Source: Glebionis coronaria
Taxonomy: Eukaryota > Streptophyta > Magnoliopsida > Asterales > Asteraceae
Assembly (NCBI GenBank): GCA_025667525.1
Contig: JANFOE010000587.1
Coordinates: 62,001 to 126,000 of the forward strand
Direction: 5' to 3'
DNA: 64,000 nt
This document shows positions 36,871-47,599 of the stretch, piece by piece. Under the pieces are notes generated by a model. It saw nothing but the letters and a program-made list of their open reading frames with translations, did not search any database and was not told the DNA's origin. How positions within the stretch are numbered: position 1 is the first letter of the stretch; each line of letters starts with the position of its first letter. A program made the translations under genes and the position numbers.

Positions 36871-38330
36871 GTTTTCATCCACCCTAGTGCATCTCCATGG
36901 GGTGTACCCATTTTATTCGTGAAGAAGAAGGACGGCAGTGTGCGTCTCTGCATTGATTATCGTGAGCTTAATAAGATCACCATCAGAAATCGATATCCTT
37001 TGCCACACATTAATGATTTGTTTGACCAAATCCAAGGGGCCAAACATTTCTTCAAGATCGATCCGAGGTGTGGCTATCATCAACTACGGGAGAAAGAGCA
37101 GGATTTTGCCAAGACTGCTTTCCGTACAAGTTATGGACACTACAAATTCGTAGTAATGCCATTTGGCCTTACCAATGCTCCAACAGTTTTCATGGACTTG
37201 ATGAACCGTGTCTTCCATGAGTTTCTGGACAAGTTCGTCATTGTCTTCATTGACGATATTATGATTTTCTCTAAATCAAAGGAAGAACATGAATACCATC
37301 TTCGAACAGTATTACAGATACTTCACCAGAAGCAGCTGTATGCTAAATTCTCCAAATGCGAATTTTGGTTGAGTAATGTGGCATTTCTAGGCCACATAGT
37401 ATCCGCAGAGAGAATAACCATGGATCTTGTAAAGGTTGAGGCTATTACAAAGTGGCCAAGACCTAAAGTGGAGGCTGGTATCTGCACCTATTCTTACTCT
37501 CTCATATGGTACAGGTGGATTTTAGATCTATAGTGATGCTTCAGGGAAGGGCCTTGGTTGTGTTCTCATGCAACATGTGAAAGTGATTGCTTACGCATCA
37601 TGGCAGCTTAAGCCTTATGAGGAGAACTATCCTACGCATGACTTAGAACTTGCAGCTGTTGTGTTTGCACTAAAGATTTGGAGTCATTACTTGTATGGCG
37701 GATCATGTGATATCTTCACAGATCCAAGAGCCTAAAATATATCTTCACTCAGCGTGAACTGAACATGAGGCAGAGAAGGTGGTTAGAGCTGTTGAAGGAT
37801 TATGACATTAATCTGCAGTATCATCCCGGCAAGGCGAATGTAGTGGCAGATGCTCTTAGTCGAAAGTCGGGTATGATCAACGACATTAAGATAGAGGAAG
37901 AGATTATACGAGACTTGGAGCGACTTGATATTGAGATCATGATACGTGGACAACATGGCTACTAGGCTAATCTTAGAGTGGATCCTGACTTACTCTCTAG
38001 GATCAAGGAAGCTCAGAAGGATGATGGTGAAATCTGGGAAATTATTTAGAACTTAGAGCAGTAGACGGAGTTTCGGTTAGATGATAACGGTATCTTATAG
38101 CAAGGCACTATACTTTTTGTTCTTGATGATCTTACACTCAGGGAGGCGTTATTGGCTGAAGCTCATATCTCCCCGTTCTCTATTCATCATGGTTCTACCA
38201 ACATGTACCACGACATCAAATAGTAATTCTGGTGGAGTGGTATGAAACAGGATGTTTCTACCTGTCTCCAAATGTCTTACATGCCAGCAGGTTAAGATCG
38301 AGCATCAACGATCTAGTGGTCTACTACAAC
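36871..38330 (+). pseudogene. Chromovirus reverse transcriptase, RNase H and integrase zinc domain
   Basis: Reverse transcriptase has [28 protein letters not shown] and [12 protein letters not shown] near 37240. At about 37468-37483 the sequence jumps from the end of RT to the stretch before RNase H, so about 200 nt of connection is deleted and the frame shifts. RNase H follows with [17 protein letters not shown] (37523 on) and the tail [16 protein letters not shown]. The H2C2 zinc domain of integrase (HISPFSIHHGS near 38164, CLTCQQ near 38277) ends at the MITE. Several stops (37531, 37731, 38047, 38220 region) are present. Confidence 0.8.
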
Positions 38331-38799
38331 TAGGGGTGGGAATCGGGTCGGGTTGGTCGGGTTCGGATTATTCGGGTCGGGTTGAATTCGGGTTGAGGGT
38401 AAAAATATTTTACCCGAACCCGACCCGAGTTGAACTCGAGTTAGTCGGGTTCGGGTCTATTCGGGTCGGGTCTACTCGGGTCGGGTCTATTCGGGTTCAG
38501 GTCAACCCGACTACGGGTAAAATATAAAAAAAAAAAAATTTAATTTTTTTAATAGAATTTATATTTAATTTACATTTTCAAAATTAAAAAAAAAAAATTC
38601 TTATTCGGGTCAATCGGGTTGACCCGAACCCGAACCCGAATTAGGCATAAATATTTTACCCGATGTCCGACCTGATTTCGAATTCGGGTTAGTCGGGTTG
38701 ACCCACTAACCCGAATTGAAATTTCAACCCGAGTAACCTGACCCGAATATGCTCGGGTCGGGTCGGGTTCGGGTCGGGTCGGAAATATTGACACCCCTA
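38331..38799. mobile_element. hAT-like MITE rich in CGGGT words, 8-bp TSD
   Basis: Ends TAGGGGTG and CACCCCTA. The 8-bp direct repeats ACTACAAC lie at 38323-38330 and 38800-38807. The 469-bp body is an array of 'cgggtcgggt' and 'cgggttcgggt' words on one side and 'acccgaacccga' words on the other, so each half can pair with the other. It interrupts the chromovirus integrase exactly, and the frame resumes after one TSD copy. Confidence 0.9.
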
Positions 38800-39886
38800 A
38801 CTACAACCATTAGACATTATAGAGTGGAAGTGGGATAAGATTTCCATGGATTTTGTCACCAGGCTTCCACAGACCAAGAGGAGGCATGATGTCATTTGGC
38901 TTATCGTTGACCGACTTACCAAGTCAGCTCATTTCTTACCGATCCGCAAGGATGATGCGGTTAGCAAACTCGCTAACTTATATCAGAAAGAGATCATGAG
39001 ACTTAATGGTACTCTATCCAGTATCATCTTGGACAGAGATCCTCGGTTTACTTTGCGATTTTGGAGAAGTCTGAAGAAAGCTTGGGGCACTAGACTTAAG
39101 CTTAGCACGACTTTTCATCCTTAGACAGACGGACAATCAGAATGTACCATTCAGACATTAGAGGACATGCTTCGAGCATGTGCATTAGAATGGACAGGAA
39201 GTTGAGACGACTACATCTGCTTGGTAGAATTTGCATACAACAACAGTTGGCACACAAGTATCAAGTGTGCACCGTTTGAGATGTTGTATGGCAGAAAATG
39301 TCGCGCCCCAATCTGTTGGGATTAGGTTGGTGAGCAAATTCTTGAAGGTCTGGAGATGATAGAGATGACCAACGAGAGAGTCAATGTAGCCAAGGCGAAA
39401 CTACAAGAAGCTCGTGTACGTCAAAAGAGTTATGCCGACAAGCATCGTAAGGATTTGCATTTCAATGTGGGAGATCATGTCTTTCTCAAGGTATCACCGG
39501 CGCGTGGAGTTAAACATTTCGGAATCAAGGGAAAACTCAGTCCTCGATTCATCGGACCGTTTGACATCATTGAGCGAGTTGGTGAAGTATCATATCTTCT
39601 AGCGTTACCTCCGTAGCTTTCTCACGTTCATAACGTCTTTCATGTGTCCTTACTCAGAGGGTACAATTATCATCCCCTTCACATGGTTCAGTATCCACTC
39701 GAACATATTCGTGAGGATCTTACTTTCATTGAGGAACCTGAACGAGTTCTTGATCATCAAGAGCGAGTCATGAGGAAGAAGACGATTCTATTCATCAAAA
39801 TCCTTTGGAGGGACCATTCCGAGTGGGAAGCCACTTGGGAGACGGAGGGGTCTATCCGGACTTCTTACCCTCATTTCAAGTTTTGA
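38800..39886 (+). pseudogene. Chromovirus integrase core and chromodomain-like C terminus
   Basis: The core shows MDFVTRLP and VDRLTKSAHFLPI, then ILDRDPRFT, and DGQSECTIQTLEDML after an in-frame TAG at about 39122. These are the gypsy DDE positions, with the final Glu in SECT. The GPY-like segment (LSPRFIGPFDIIERVGEVSY) and a C-terminal segment (VLDHQERVMRKKT, then WEATWETEGSIRTSYP) match the chromodomain of Tekay-type elements. Stops at 39122, 39205, 39324 and 39614 disable it. Confidence 0.8.
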
Positions 39887-39947
39887 TTCGGGTATGTTCC
39901 TCTTTAAGTTTACGTTATCTATAATTCAGAGACACATTATTCCTTTT

Positions 39948-39960
39948 AGGGGGGAAGAGT
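39948..39960 (+). promoter_or_regulatory. Polypurine tract of the chromovirus-like element
   Basis: AGGGGGGAAGAGT lies immediately before the 3' LTR. Confidence 0.85.
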
Positions 39961-42892
39961 TGTAAAAGCCGCATATAAATACCATGAACAGTACACTACA
40001 TAAACATACAAACCAATTAAAACTTTCCATTTATGTTATGTACATGTGTCACGAACATTAAATTCAGAACCTACGTACGTATTAATACACGATAATTATT
40101 AAGTGCGTAATAATACATGATAATTATTAAGTATAATAATTATAATCACGAACATATGATCACAAACATTTATAAACACGATAATTATTACGTATAATAA
40201 TTATAACACGATAAATATACGAAGTATATGTAACACGAACATTAAGCACGAACAAGAACGAATAATTAAAAATGAATGTACACGAGTAATAGCTTAAACA
40301 CAAAAAGGCACGGGTTTGCCTTGTGGGCTTGTTGTAGCCGCGGACAAGGGAGAACAAGGGGGCCCAGCCCATTTAAATTTTGACTAAATGGTAAAAAGTA
40401 AAACACAAGAAAACCATTTATAGAATTTTAACAAAAAAGTTAAAACCCTAGCCCCCATTTGTGTTCAAAACCGCGACACCATAAGGAGACAAAGGAAAAG
40501 TTATTTTTGATTCTTAATCTTGGTATTCGTGTTCATGTTTGTGTTCTTTTCAATCACGTGTTGGGGTAAATCATCAAACCTTCATCCTTTTATTTTTTTT
40601 ATTAATGAACACATGATAGATCTTTAAAAACAATTGGTTAACTATGTTATAGATTAAATAAAACATGAAAAAGGGTTCGTTGGTTTGGTTTTGGTGTGGT
40701 TCGTCAGCCAACCGAGAGCCAAAGGCTCTCGGTGTCCTTTGATTCGCCACAATCGAGACTCCTAGGGGCTCGGTGTGTCTCGGACGAGCAGTAGGAACCA
40801 CCGGCTATTGCCAGTGGCTTTGTGGTTCGAGCAGTGGGAACACGCAGGGCAGCAGGGGGAAACCACCGGCATAATGCCGGTGGGAACCTTGTGTTGGCAG
40901 TGGCTAGCCAAGACGTAATAGCAACATCAGCTGTCGTCGTTGGCTTCGCAGACGCCAGCCACCACCACAGCCGCGGCTGTGAGTGGTGGTTGGTGTTCGG
41001 TTTGGTTTTCGTTTCAGGATTAGGGATCGAGATTATTTGCAAGTTATATTTTTTTACAAGGTTAATTAAATTAATTAACATGACTAATAATTGATTTAAT
41101 TAAAACATGGACTTAGGTTGTATTTTTTTTATAAATAATACATGTTTAGCTTAAGTATATTTTGTCATATAATTTTAGACTATAGTTTTATTAATTAATT
41201 ATTTAATACATAGACTTATAATTAATTAACAATTCATGACTTAGGTTTATTAATTAAGATAAATAATACATGTTAACCTAAGTATTTTATTAGACTTAAT
41301 TTAATTAAACCATGACTTAATTAAATTTGTACAACCTATAGTTTATTAATTAACCATGATATATTATTAATTAATAAAACATGAACTATCATTATTAATT
41401 AATAATTAGTTATAACCTATAATATTTAATTAATAAACTATGACATTAATTACATGACTTATGACTTTTAACTAGTAAACACTAGCTTATATTATTAGCT
41501 TATTAATCCAGCTTATTTCTTTTTATGGAAACTTTCTATTTCAGGAAACTTACTATTTTTAGAAATTTCTACTTTTAGAAACTGATCTATTTTTGAAAAC
41601 GTTCTATTTTTGAAAACTTTTTATTTTTGGAAACTTTCTATTTTTGGAAACCTGCTATTTTTAGAAAGTTACTTATTATTACACAACAAGTATAATAATA
41701 CAAGAATACAAGATAATACATAATCATAAGACATGAAATACATGAATAACACAATATATCATTTAAAACAGTAAAATACGACAAGAACATATAAAACAAG
41801 TTAAGAGCATGCTATAACCAGTAACGTACTCAGTAATCAAACAACTCATACATGTCCCTTATTTCTGTAGCATTAGTGAGGTCGTAGTAGGACTTTGCAT
41901 CCTTTCATCTTTCCTCGTTCACTGGACATAAGGTACGGACATTCCGTCCTTCAGTATGGACATTCTCTTTCATTATTAGGATTGCCTATTTGCAGCCAGC
42001 TGTTTTCCCAAGTAGTTGTATTATATGTTTTGATTGCTTATATTTAGTTTTAAATACCTAACCATATACATGTATGCCATATCATCTAGTTATGGAGGTA
42101 CCATAACCATAACACTGGAGGCACCAGTGTTATGACTTCCCCACGGCGGAGTGATTGCTCGTGGTGTCCCTTTACAGTTTTGGCCTTATATTTATATTAT
42201 CATGTGGGGCGTATGGGTACATCATAGTTACATGTTTTCATAGGATGTTCATGGTGAATGTGGTGTGTGCCTTGCATTCTTCACAAGGAGTTGATCCCTC
42301 CTACCCAGACTAATTAATTAGAGGCAACCCCTCTAATTGCATGATGAGGTCTCCCCTCCAAGTATTCATGCACGATAGAACCTCATGACCTATATGAGAT
42401 ATTGGTTAATTAATACAGTTTTTCATATAAAAACATAAGTCTTTTCAAACTATAAAACCAGTTTTATGAACATGTTCCAATTTATCTAAGACTTATACAT
42501 TTCCGCTGCTATTAGTCTTATTATGCTTATGTCATTTCATTCTATGCTTGTATATCCGTTCACTGGGCGTTATGCTCAGCCATTTTCCTTTCATGTTCCC
42601 AAACGGCAGGTACTCAGGGACGCTCGTAGACTTTGAGAGTACGTGCATACGTAAGCCTTCATTACTTTATGCATTTCCATACATTACGTTACTTTATTTC
42701 TTTGGACATTGTTTAGTCTTTTTACATTTCAGTACTTATATTCATGTGTGTGAGCTTATACTTGGACTACCGATGTTGTTTCCGGTATTTCCATTCATGG
42801 TCATTTAATGTTTTTGGACATTTACCTTGCATGCTTTGATGACACGCCATAATTATCATGTGATATTCCATTTGCCAAAATGGGGTGTTACA
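39961..42892 (+). repeat. 3' LTR of the chromovirus-like element (2932 bp)
   Basis: Starts TGTAAAAGCC, ends GGGTGTTACA. Colinear with the 5' LTR throughout, including the GC-rich patch (40680-41000) and the 'tttctatttttagaaact' array (41530-41670). Confidence 0.9.
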
Positions 42893-42899
42893 CTCCGAC

Positions 42900-43480
42900 T
42901 ATCATATAATACATGTTATAGTCTTCAACCTAATTGATCGCCAAATGAAACCACAAAGAGGTCGTGATGATGATGTACATACGATGAGCCTTGTCTCTAG
43001 AGACGGGCCACGAGCTAAGCCAATCTCATCAATAAACATTAGGTACAAACACAGGGAAAGAATTATTGCACCACTTACGAGAATCATCCATATACCTTTA
43101 GCAATGTCACAATCGAAAAGGATATGATGGTAGACTTTATATTTCCATTACAAGAGGGGCACGATATCTCCGGGTTTTCCATACCTCTAAAAGAAAGGTT
43201 TAGACAATGTGAGTCTATCTAATTTCAAACGCCATATAAAAATGTTTTGTTTATGAGGTAGAGTCTTTAATATTTTCGGGATGACTAGACAGGGCAGAAA
43301 ATGATCATCAATGAGACGATGAGTAGCACCAACAGAAAAATACCATCATTATCTAAAGACCAAATGCATGCGCCTTTATCAGAAACAATGTCGAGCATGC
43401 TGGTTTCGAGAAGCAGGCCACGAAGGTAAGCCGAGTTACAAACACCAAGCTCACTTCTACACCAATTCTAGCTTCATTGC
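42900..43480 (-). pseudogene. LINE (non-LTR retrotransposon) 3' fragment with zf-RVT-like region
   Basis: Broken minus-strand reading includes NIFIWRLKLDRL near 43210-43260 and HHILFDCDIAKGIW near 43085-43130. These resemble the zinc-binding region after reverse transcriptase in plant LINEs and related ORFs. Frames are interrupted several times and the RT core is not seen. Confidence 0.6.
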
Positions 43481-43777
43481 CCGTTTGATATGCGGTCTCT
43501 AATCAAGCAATTCTTGTCTTGGTCCAAGCGAAAAATCCGAATGAAATCACAAAGAAGGATGAGCACTCGAGTGAAGATGGTTCAAAGACCCAATAATTTT
43601 ACCCTAACACGTTTTGTTATACACCCTTCGTTGTTGAATCCTCTTTTTTTCCAAACACCTTTTGTTATTCGCACTTTTAAATTTTGTAAAATAAAAAAAA
43701 ATCGTTGTAGTCAGTGATTCTTTTGTGTGATTATACATCATGATACGCAATTCGCAAGTGAACACTCTTTTGAGATA

Positions 43778-44813
43778 GGGTTCATATACACAAAGATTAC
43801 TAAAGTTTGGTCAAAGTAACGATTTTGTTACAAAAGTTTAAAACCTTACACTTAGGTTGCTATAGTATCGTTTACCTGAAATTCCTGTTACTCGTTAAGT
43901 TTTAACCTCGAGTAACCGGTGGTTGCCTGCGTGGAGTCAATAGTCTTATGTGGAGTCAAGTACATTAAATAAACAAACCCACCTATACTAACACACACTC
44001 CTCATTTCATTTTATTATAAAAAAAGCACACAACCCTATTTCTCTTACCAACCAAACAAGTACTTAACTAGGGTTTACATACCAAATCTTACCAACCAAA
44101 TCTAACAGCCTTACAACACTAAAATAACCTAATAACAATGAATCCAACCCACAACATAATCAAGACCCTGTTGTAGCATCTATAACGAGTCCTTTTATTT
44201 TTCAAGTGAACAATCACTTGTTGAGGAGCCATCAGTTGAAGATGATTCTAGTACATCCTCGTTTGTTACCAATGATTATGTAGAGGCATGTCAACCCACC
44301 TAAAGAAGTTGCAGTTGAACAATGGATCAAGATAATTAGGGCATCCAATAAATCTTCTTGCTGGGTTGAGTTGTGTCCATGAGGTTCTGCATCTAGCTAC
44401 TTGGCCACATCCACAAACAATTGGGTTTGACATGGCTGATTTAGGGTAAAAAATTTAGAACCCTAATTTGGAGTGAGTGTGTGTTTATTTTGGATTAAAA
44501 AGTTAGAACCCTAATTTAGAGTGAGTGTGTGTTTATTTGGGATAAAAATAGGGGTTGGGTGGGTTTATATAAAAAGGGTGGGTTGCAACGGTCATGAAAT
44601 AGAAAAGTGGCCCACAAAAAGCTGACTTGGCATAACAACCGATTACTTAACCGGCAACCCATCCCATGAGTAATGGCAGGATCGTTTTTCCAAACATTTA
44701 GTAACAAAAATATCAAACCCGTATACTATAGTAACCTAAGTGTAAGGTTTTAAACTTTAGTAACAAAATCGTTACTTTGGCCAAACTTTAGTAACCTCTG
44801 TGTATATTAACCC
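43778..44813. mobile_element. Mutator-like element, 9-bp TSD, non-autonomous
   Basis: Terminal inverted repeats of about 100 bp start GGGTTCATATACAC on the left and end GTGTATATTAACCC on the right, sharing ACTAAAGTTTGG, CAAAGTAACGATTTTGTTAC and AAACCTTACACTTAGGTT. 9-bp direct repeats TTTGAGATA lie at 43769-43777 and 44814-44822. The centre (about 44020-44530) is less AT-rich, carries broken ORFs, and might be captured sequence. No transposase was seen. Confidence 0.85.
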
Positions 44814-45089
44814 TTTGAGATAAACTAAAATAGACAGATGTATATTTAAAATGGAGCGGAAAAATATCATTAAACTTAAAGACCAAAGTTAGAATCCAAG
44901 AGAACCTAATAAATAATTTTCATATGTGTACATCTACCACAATATCATTATTGTAGTCCTTTTTACGTTCGTCACAGTTAGCTCAAAAACCATCCTTATT
45001 ATTCTTGAGATCTCCATCAACCACAACATAGAATTCTAACCAGTAAACTACAACCAAAAAAGAGATCTCCGTCAACCAGTCGAAAAACA

Positions 45090-45441
45090 CATTTAGATAT
45101 TCATGTTACAAATGTCTCCATGTCCCACTTGTTTCGATGTTGGAATGGTAAACCATATCTTCTTCAATTGTAGTATCTTAAAAGACTTGTGGGCTTTATT
45201 AGCTAAACAGTGGCAGTTAGACATCTCAATTTGTGCTAACATTTGGGAGTGGCATAACTGGCTTGGGTCTTTGCCTCTTTTTTTCAAGGCTCGTTCTTTT
45301 CATGAAGGGTTGGGGGGGGGGGGGGGGGGGGGGGGCTCTTTTGTGGTCCTTGAAGATTTTGTAACCATTTGTTATTTTCTAGCTCTCCTCCTAAAAAGCC
45401 AGTTTTTTTATATCTTTTTGTTTTTCAATATTTTTTTGTGA
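45090..45441 (+). pseudogene. LINE zf-RVT fragment interrupted by a G24 run
   Basis: CPTCFDVGMVNHIFFNCSIL followed by KDLWALLAKQWQLDI is the Cys/His motif of the post-RT zinc region of plant LINE ORFs. A run of 24 G (45312-45335) follows KARSFHEGLG and breaks the frame. A Trp/Phe-rich tail continues in another frame. No RT core is attached. Confidence 0.65.
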
Positions 45442-45640
45442 ATTTCATCTAAAACTGCTAAATCTAAATTTAGGTAGGTAGGTTGGTTAAAATATTTTTA
45501 GCTTTCATAGTTTCTTTGTAATCTATTATTGTTCATGATTTTGCTAGTCTTTAAGAGTGTATCTTTTTTGTCGAAAAGTTAAAAAATATTAACATTTTCT
45601 AAAACTGATTTCAACATTTATTTTTTTCACGCAAAATTAT

Positions 45641-46072
45641 CGGGTCATGGGTTCGAACACTGGGTCGACCCAGTCGGGTCACCGAGCCAGGAGATCGACC
45701 ACTGGATCTACCTGGTTGAGTCACCGGGTCACAGGTTTGACCACCAGGTCAACCCGCTTGAGTCACCGGCTCACGAAATTGACTACCAGGTAAACACGAT
45801 TGGTAACCAGGTCACGAGGTTTGACCATCGGGTCAACCCGGTCGAGTTACCGGTTCATGGGTTTGACCACCGGGTCAACCAGGTCGAGCCATCAGGTCAA
45901 TTCGATCGAGACACTGTGCCACGAGTTCGACCATCGGATCAAACCGGTCGATTCTCCAGTTCACTGATGCGACCATCGGGTCAACCCGATCAAGTGACCT
46001 GGTCAAAGATCGCCCATCGGGTCAACCCGATCGACTCACCTGGTTACCGGTTTGATCACCGAATCAATTAGA
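45641..46072 (+). repeat. Minisatellite, 42-bp unit, about ten copies
   Basis: Units read roughly 'cgagtcaccgggtcacgggt' followed by 'ttgaccaccgggtcaacccg' and 'gt', with a 22-bp partial unit near 45893. Units are diverged from one another, so the array is old. Most of the array is open to no long ORF. Confidence 0.8.
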
Positions 46073-46275
46073 TATCGTTAACTATTTGTCGTTAGAAATT
46101 TTCCGCAGATATGCGGAGGTATACGTCTAGTTTTAATAAAAGTCATTGTTTAAAAAACATGGCTTTCCTTGTCCAGATTACTAAGAGAGGGCATACATTA
46201 TGTAAAATGTGCGCGGTCTCACCATGCTAATCACGAGACCATTTACAACTCTTCTATGTACAATTGGTTTTAACA

Positions 46276-46592
46276 TTTAGTATTAATTGACCACAACCTG
46301 ACCACTAGATACGAAAACCACGATCAAAGAACTATCGACAGAAAAGATAACCTACAAGGTATGTATACCTAATCGATTAGATTATTTTATCGATAAAGAA
46401 AGTGTTATGAATCCCTCCCCCACCTCCTTTTATAAAGATAAGGGGAAGCGACTTATTATAAAGTCTTACGGGTCGGGTTGGGCTTGTTACAACCAACTGA
46501 CATTTATTCTATTAGCTATAGGAAACTCGACACTTAAGCTCCTAGAAATCGACTTAGGCTAACTTAGGCTAATAAAGACTAGAAACCTAACA
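46276..46592 (-). repeat. 3' LTR of the minus-strand copia element
   Basis: Minus strand starts TGTTAGGTTTCTAG at 46592. It shares 'aaccacgatcaaagaactatcgaca', 'taatcgattagatta' and 'cgggtcgggttgggctt' with 61474-61777. The preceding minus-strand sequence AAGGTGGAAAT (46593-46603) is the polypurine tract. Confidence 0.75.
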
Positions 46593-46603
46593 ATTTCCAC
46601 CTT

Positions 46604-46949
46604 AGGCTTATATTAGCCTATCCCAACACTCAGCAACTCCGAGCAGTGTTGTAACTTGCGTCTAGGTACCACCTTCATCAAGGCATCCGCACTTCAACCA
46701 TCTTTGCTTCTAAGAATCCTCTAATAAAGTGATAACGCACATAGATGTGCTTAGTCCTATCATGAAAAACATGATTTCGCGATAAATGAATCACAACCTG
46801 ATTATCACAATTAACTGCCACAGTGCCGGGTTCCACGTCCAACTCTTTCAAGAGTCTCCTTAGTCAAATAGCTCTTTCACAACCTCCGTAAGTGTCATAT
46901 ACTTCGCTTTAGTTGTCCAAAAAGCCTCCGTGTGCTGCAACTTAGCTTC
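46604..46949 (-). pseudogene. RNase H C-terminal part of the minus-strand copia element
   Basis: Minus-strand reading includes KAKYMTLTEVVKEL, CDNQVVIHLSRNHVFH and RTKHIYVRYHFI, the copia RNase H signature. The reading stops at the TSD of element B (46950-46954) and resumes at 58024. Confidence 0.75.
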
Positions 46950-46954
46950 CCAGC
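46950..46954 (+). repeat. Target-site duplication of Tat element B (left)
   Basis: CCAGC, repeated at 58019-58023. Confidence 0.8.
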
Positions 46955-47537
46955 TGATGACGTATAGTCCCCAACCGGGTCATGAACCCAGCCCACGGGT
47001 ACTACCCGCATCCGGCCCATCACGAATAGGATGGATTAATGTCAGTTAAGCTTATGGGCTTGAATGAGCAGTGGCCGCGTAAAGTATGCGCGGCCCACGG
47101 CCTAGCACAGCCAGGACAGGGTTAGGCAGAATCATAATCTTATTAGGATTGGGATTTACCTTCAAGTATAGGATATACACTAACCATAATTAGAAGATAA
47201 CAATCAAGCTAATTATGGTGATTATCTTATGCTTGGGGCCGAAGTAACAGTGAGCCCATTAGGGTTTCACTGTCTATATAAGGAACTCCCAAGGGTTCCA
47301 CAAAGGTATTACATTCTCCATACTCTCATCTCACATCCGATTCTTAACCCTAACCGATTACTTACTCTCACGCCGAAGTCTAATCGTGGGATACGCTCCC
47401 ACGGTAAGTCTAACGTGTGTTGCTTTAGTGTGTAGGATCTCAACAAGTTATTCACTTGGTGCAAGAGCCGGAGCCCAGCCTACCCGAATTAAGCCTAATT
47501 CGGGTCTAGCAAGGATCATCCAACTTTTGTATCAACA
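46955..47537 (+). repeat. 5' LTR of Tat element B (583 bp)
   Basis: Runs from TGATGACGTATAGTCC to TTTTGTATCAACA. A TATA box (TCTATATAAGG) lies near 47273-47283. Confidence 0.9.
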
Positions 47538-47540
47538 AGT

Positions 47541-47559
47541 TGGCGCCATCCGTGGGACA
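47541..47559 (+). promoter_or_regulatory. Primer-binding site of Tat element B
   Basis: TGGCGCCATCCGTGGGACA lies 3 bases after the LTR end. It resembles the TGGCGCC-type PBS of Tat elements. The tRNA was not identified by eye. Confidence 0.75.
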
Positions 47560-47599
47560 CAAACACTAAGCTAGAATCTCAATCAATGATCTCTTTTAA

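Larger units (their letters stand above)
31379..42892 (+). mobile_element. Complete Ty3/gypsy chromovirus-like retrotransposon (Tekay/Del type), 11.5 kb
   Basis: Two LTRs of 2944 and 2932 bp, starting TGTAAAA and ending TTACA, frame a PBS, gag, zinc knuckle, protease, reverse transcriptase, RNase H, integrase and a C-terminal chromodomain-like segment. That is the gypsy order. Long LTRs and the chromodomain suit the Tekay/Del lineage. LTR copies agree at roughly 95% in the stretches I compared. Flanks ATCGA and CTCCG do not form a target-site duplication. A hAT MITE lies inside the integrase. Confidence 0.9.

Noticed and set aside
38331..38799. CRISPR-like or telomere-like array in the CGGGT-rich segment
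   Set aside because: TIRs and an 8-bp TSD identify a MITE; there are no regular spacers and no telomere unit.
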